Source: an uncultured Bacteroidales bacterium (GTDB taxonomy: Bacteria > Bacteroidota > Bacteroidia > Bacteroidales > GWA2-32-17). Taken from it: DNA of 33,197 bases. Both the position numbers and the translations under genes were made by a program. This document shows positions 33,146 to 33,197 of the stretch, piece after piece. The notes under the pieces were generated by a model, which saw nothing but the letters and a program-made list of their open reading frames with translations, was not told the origin of the DNA and made no database searches. Where the stretch lies: the NCBI GenBank assembly GCA_937960415.1, contig CALGPK010000014.1:32001-65197 (forward strand), written 5' to 3'. Positions within the stretch are counted from its first letter, which is position 1. Every line of letters starts with the position of its first letter.

Positions 33146-33197
33146 CGATATAATACAAGCAAAACAAGATAGTTCCCCAATCTTGATTGCTATTCTT

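Overview
The window comes from an AT-rich chromosome of a member of the Bacteroidota, most likely a Bacteroidales-type lineage. Three things point there. The protein families are typical: a synthase-phosphorylase fusion for glycogen, a MraY with a large insert, a division protein 3 with a PASTA tail, and MraZ through FtsZ in the Bacteroidota order. Most isolated genes are preceded by the TAnnTTTG promoter element of that phylum. Shine-Dalgarno sequences are almost absent. I found no tRNA, rRNA, CRISPR array, prophage or antiphage cluster.

Layout. 10-4245 (minus) is a 1411-residue fusion of a GT3-type glycogen synthase and a GT35 alpha-glucan phosphorylase, divergent from trpS (4443-5435, plus). 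A small 2x[4Fe-4S] ferredoxin (5566-5733, plus) ends in a clear terminator. A minus-strand set follows: radical SAM enzyme, MurG-like glycosyltransferase and a divergent phosphoglycerate kinase (9076 back to 5869). Then come a polysaccharide flippase, rsgA and folE, each alone and separated by long gaps that carry three copies of a dispersed repeat.

From 29998 back to 13297 lies one compact minus-strand division and cell-wall (dcw) operon: mraZ, rsmH, ftsL-like, ftsI/PBP, murE, mraY, murD, ftsW, murG, murC, ftsQ, ftsA, ftsZ, then yqeY and an aminotransferase. Genes overlap or lie a few bases apart, and a strong hairpin ends the unit. murF and ddl are absent from the cluster. Together these genes make the late cytoplasmic and lipid-linked peptidoglycan precursors (meso-diaminopimelate type, judged from MurE) and assemble the Z-ring and septal synthase. 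On the other side of the mraZ promoter region, pfkA (PPi-dependent type) and kbl run on the plus strand. An internally deleted insertion-sequence remnant lies directly behind kbl.

Most of the window is core housekeeping. The points most worth a second look are the unusual phosphoglycerate kinase, which lacks several conserved active-site residues; the fused synthase/phosphorylase; the dispersed repeats around flippase, rsgA and folE; helically phased TGGG boxes upstream of mraZ; and the short inverted-repeat-bounded transposase remnant. I see no convincing wholly new multi-gene system.
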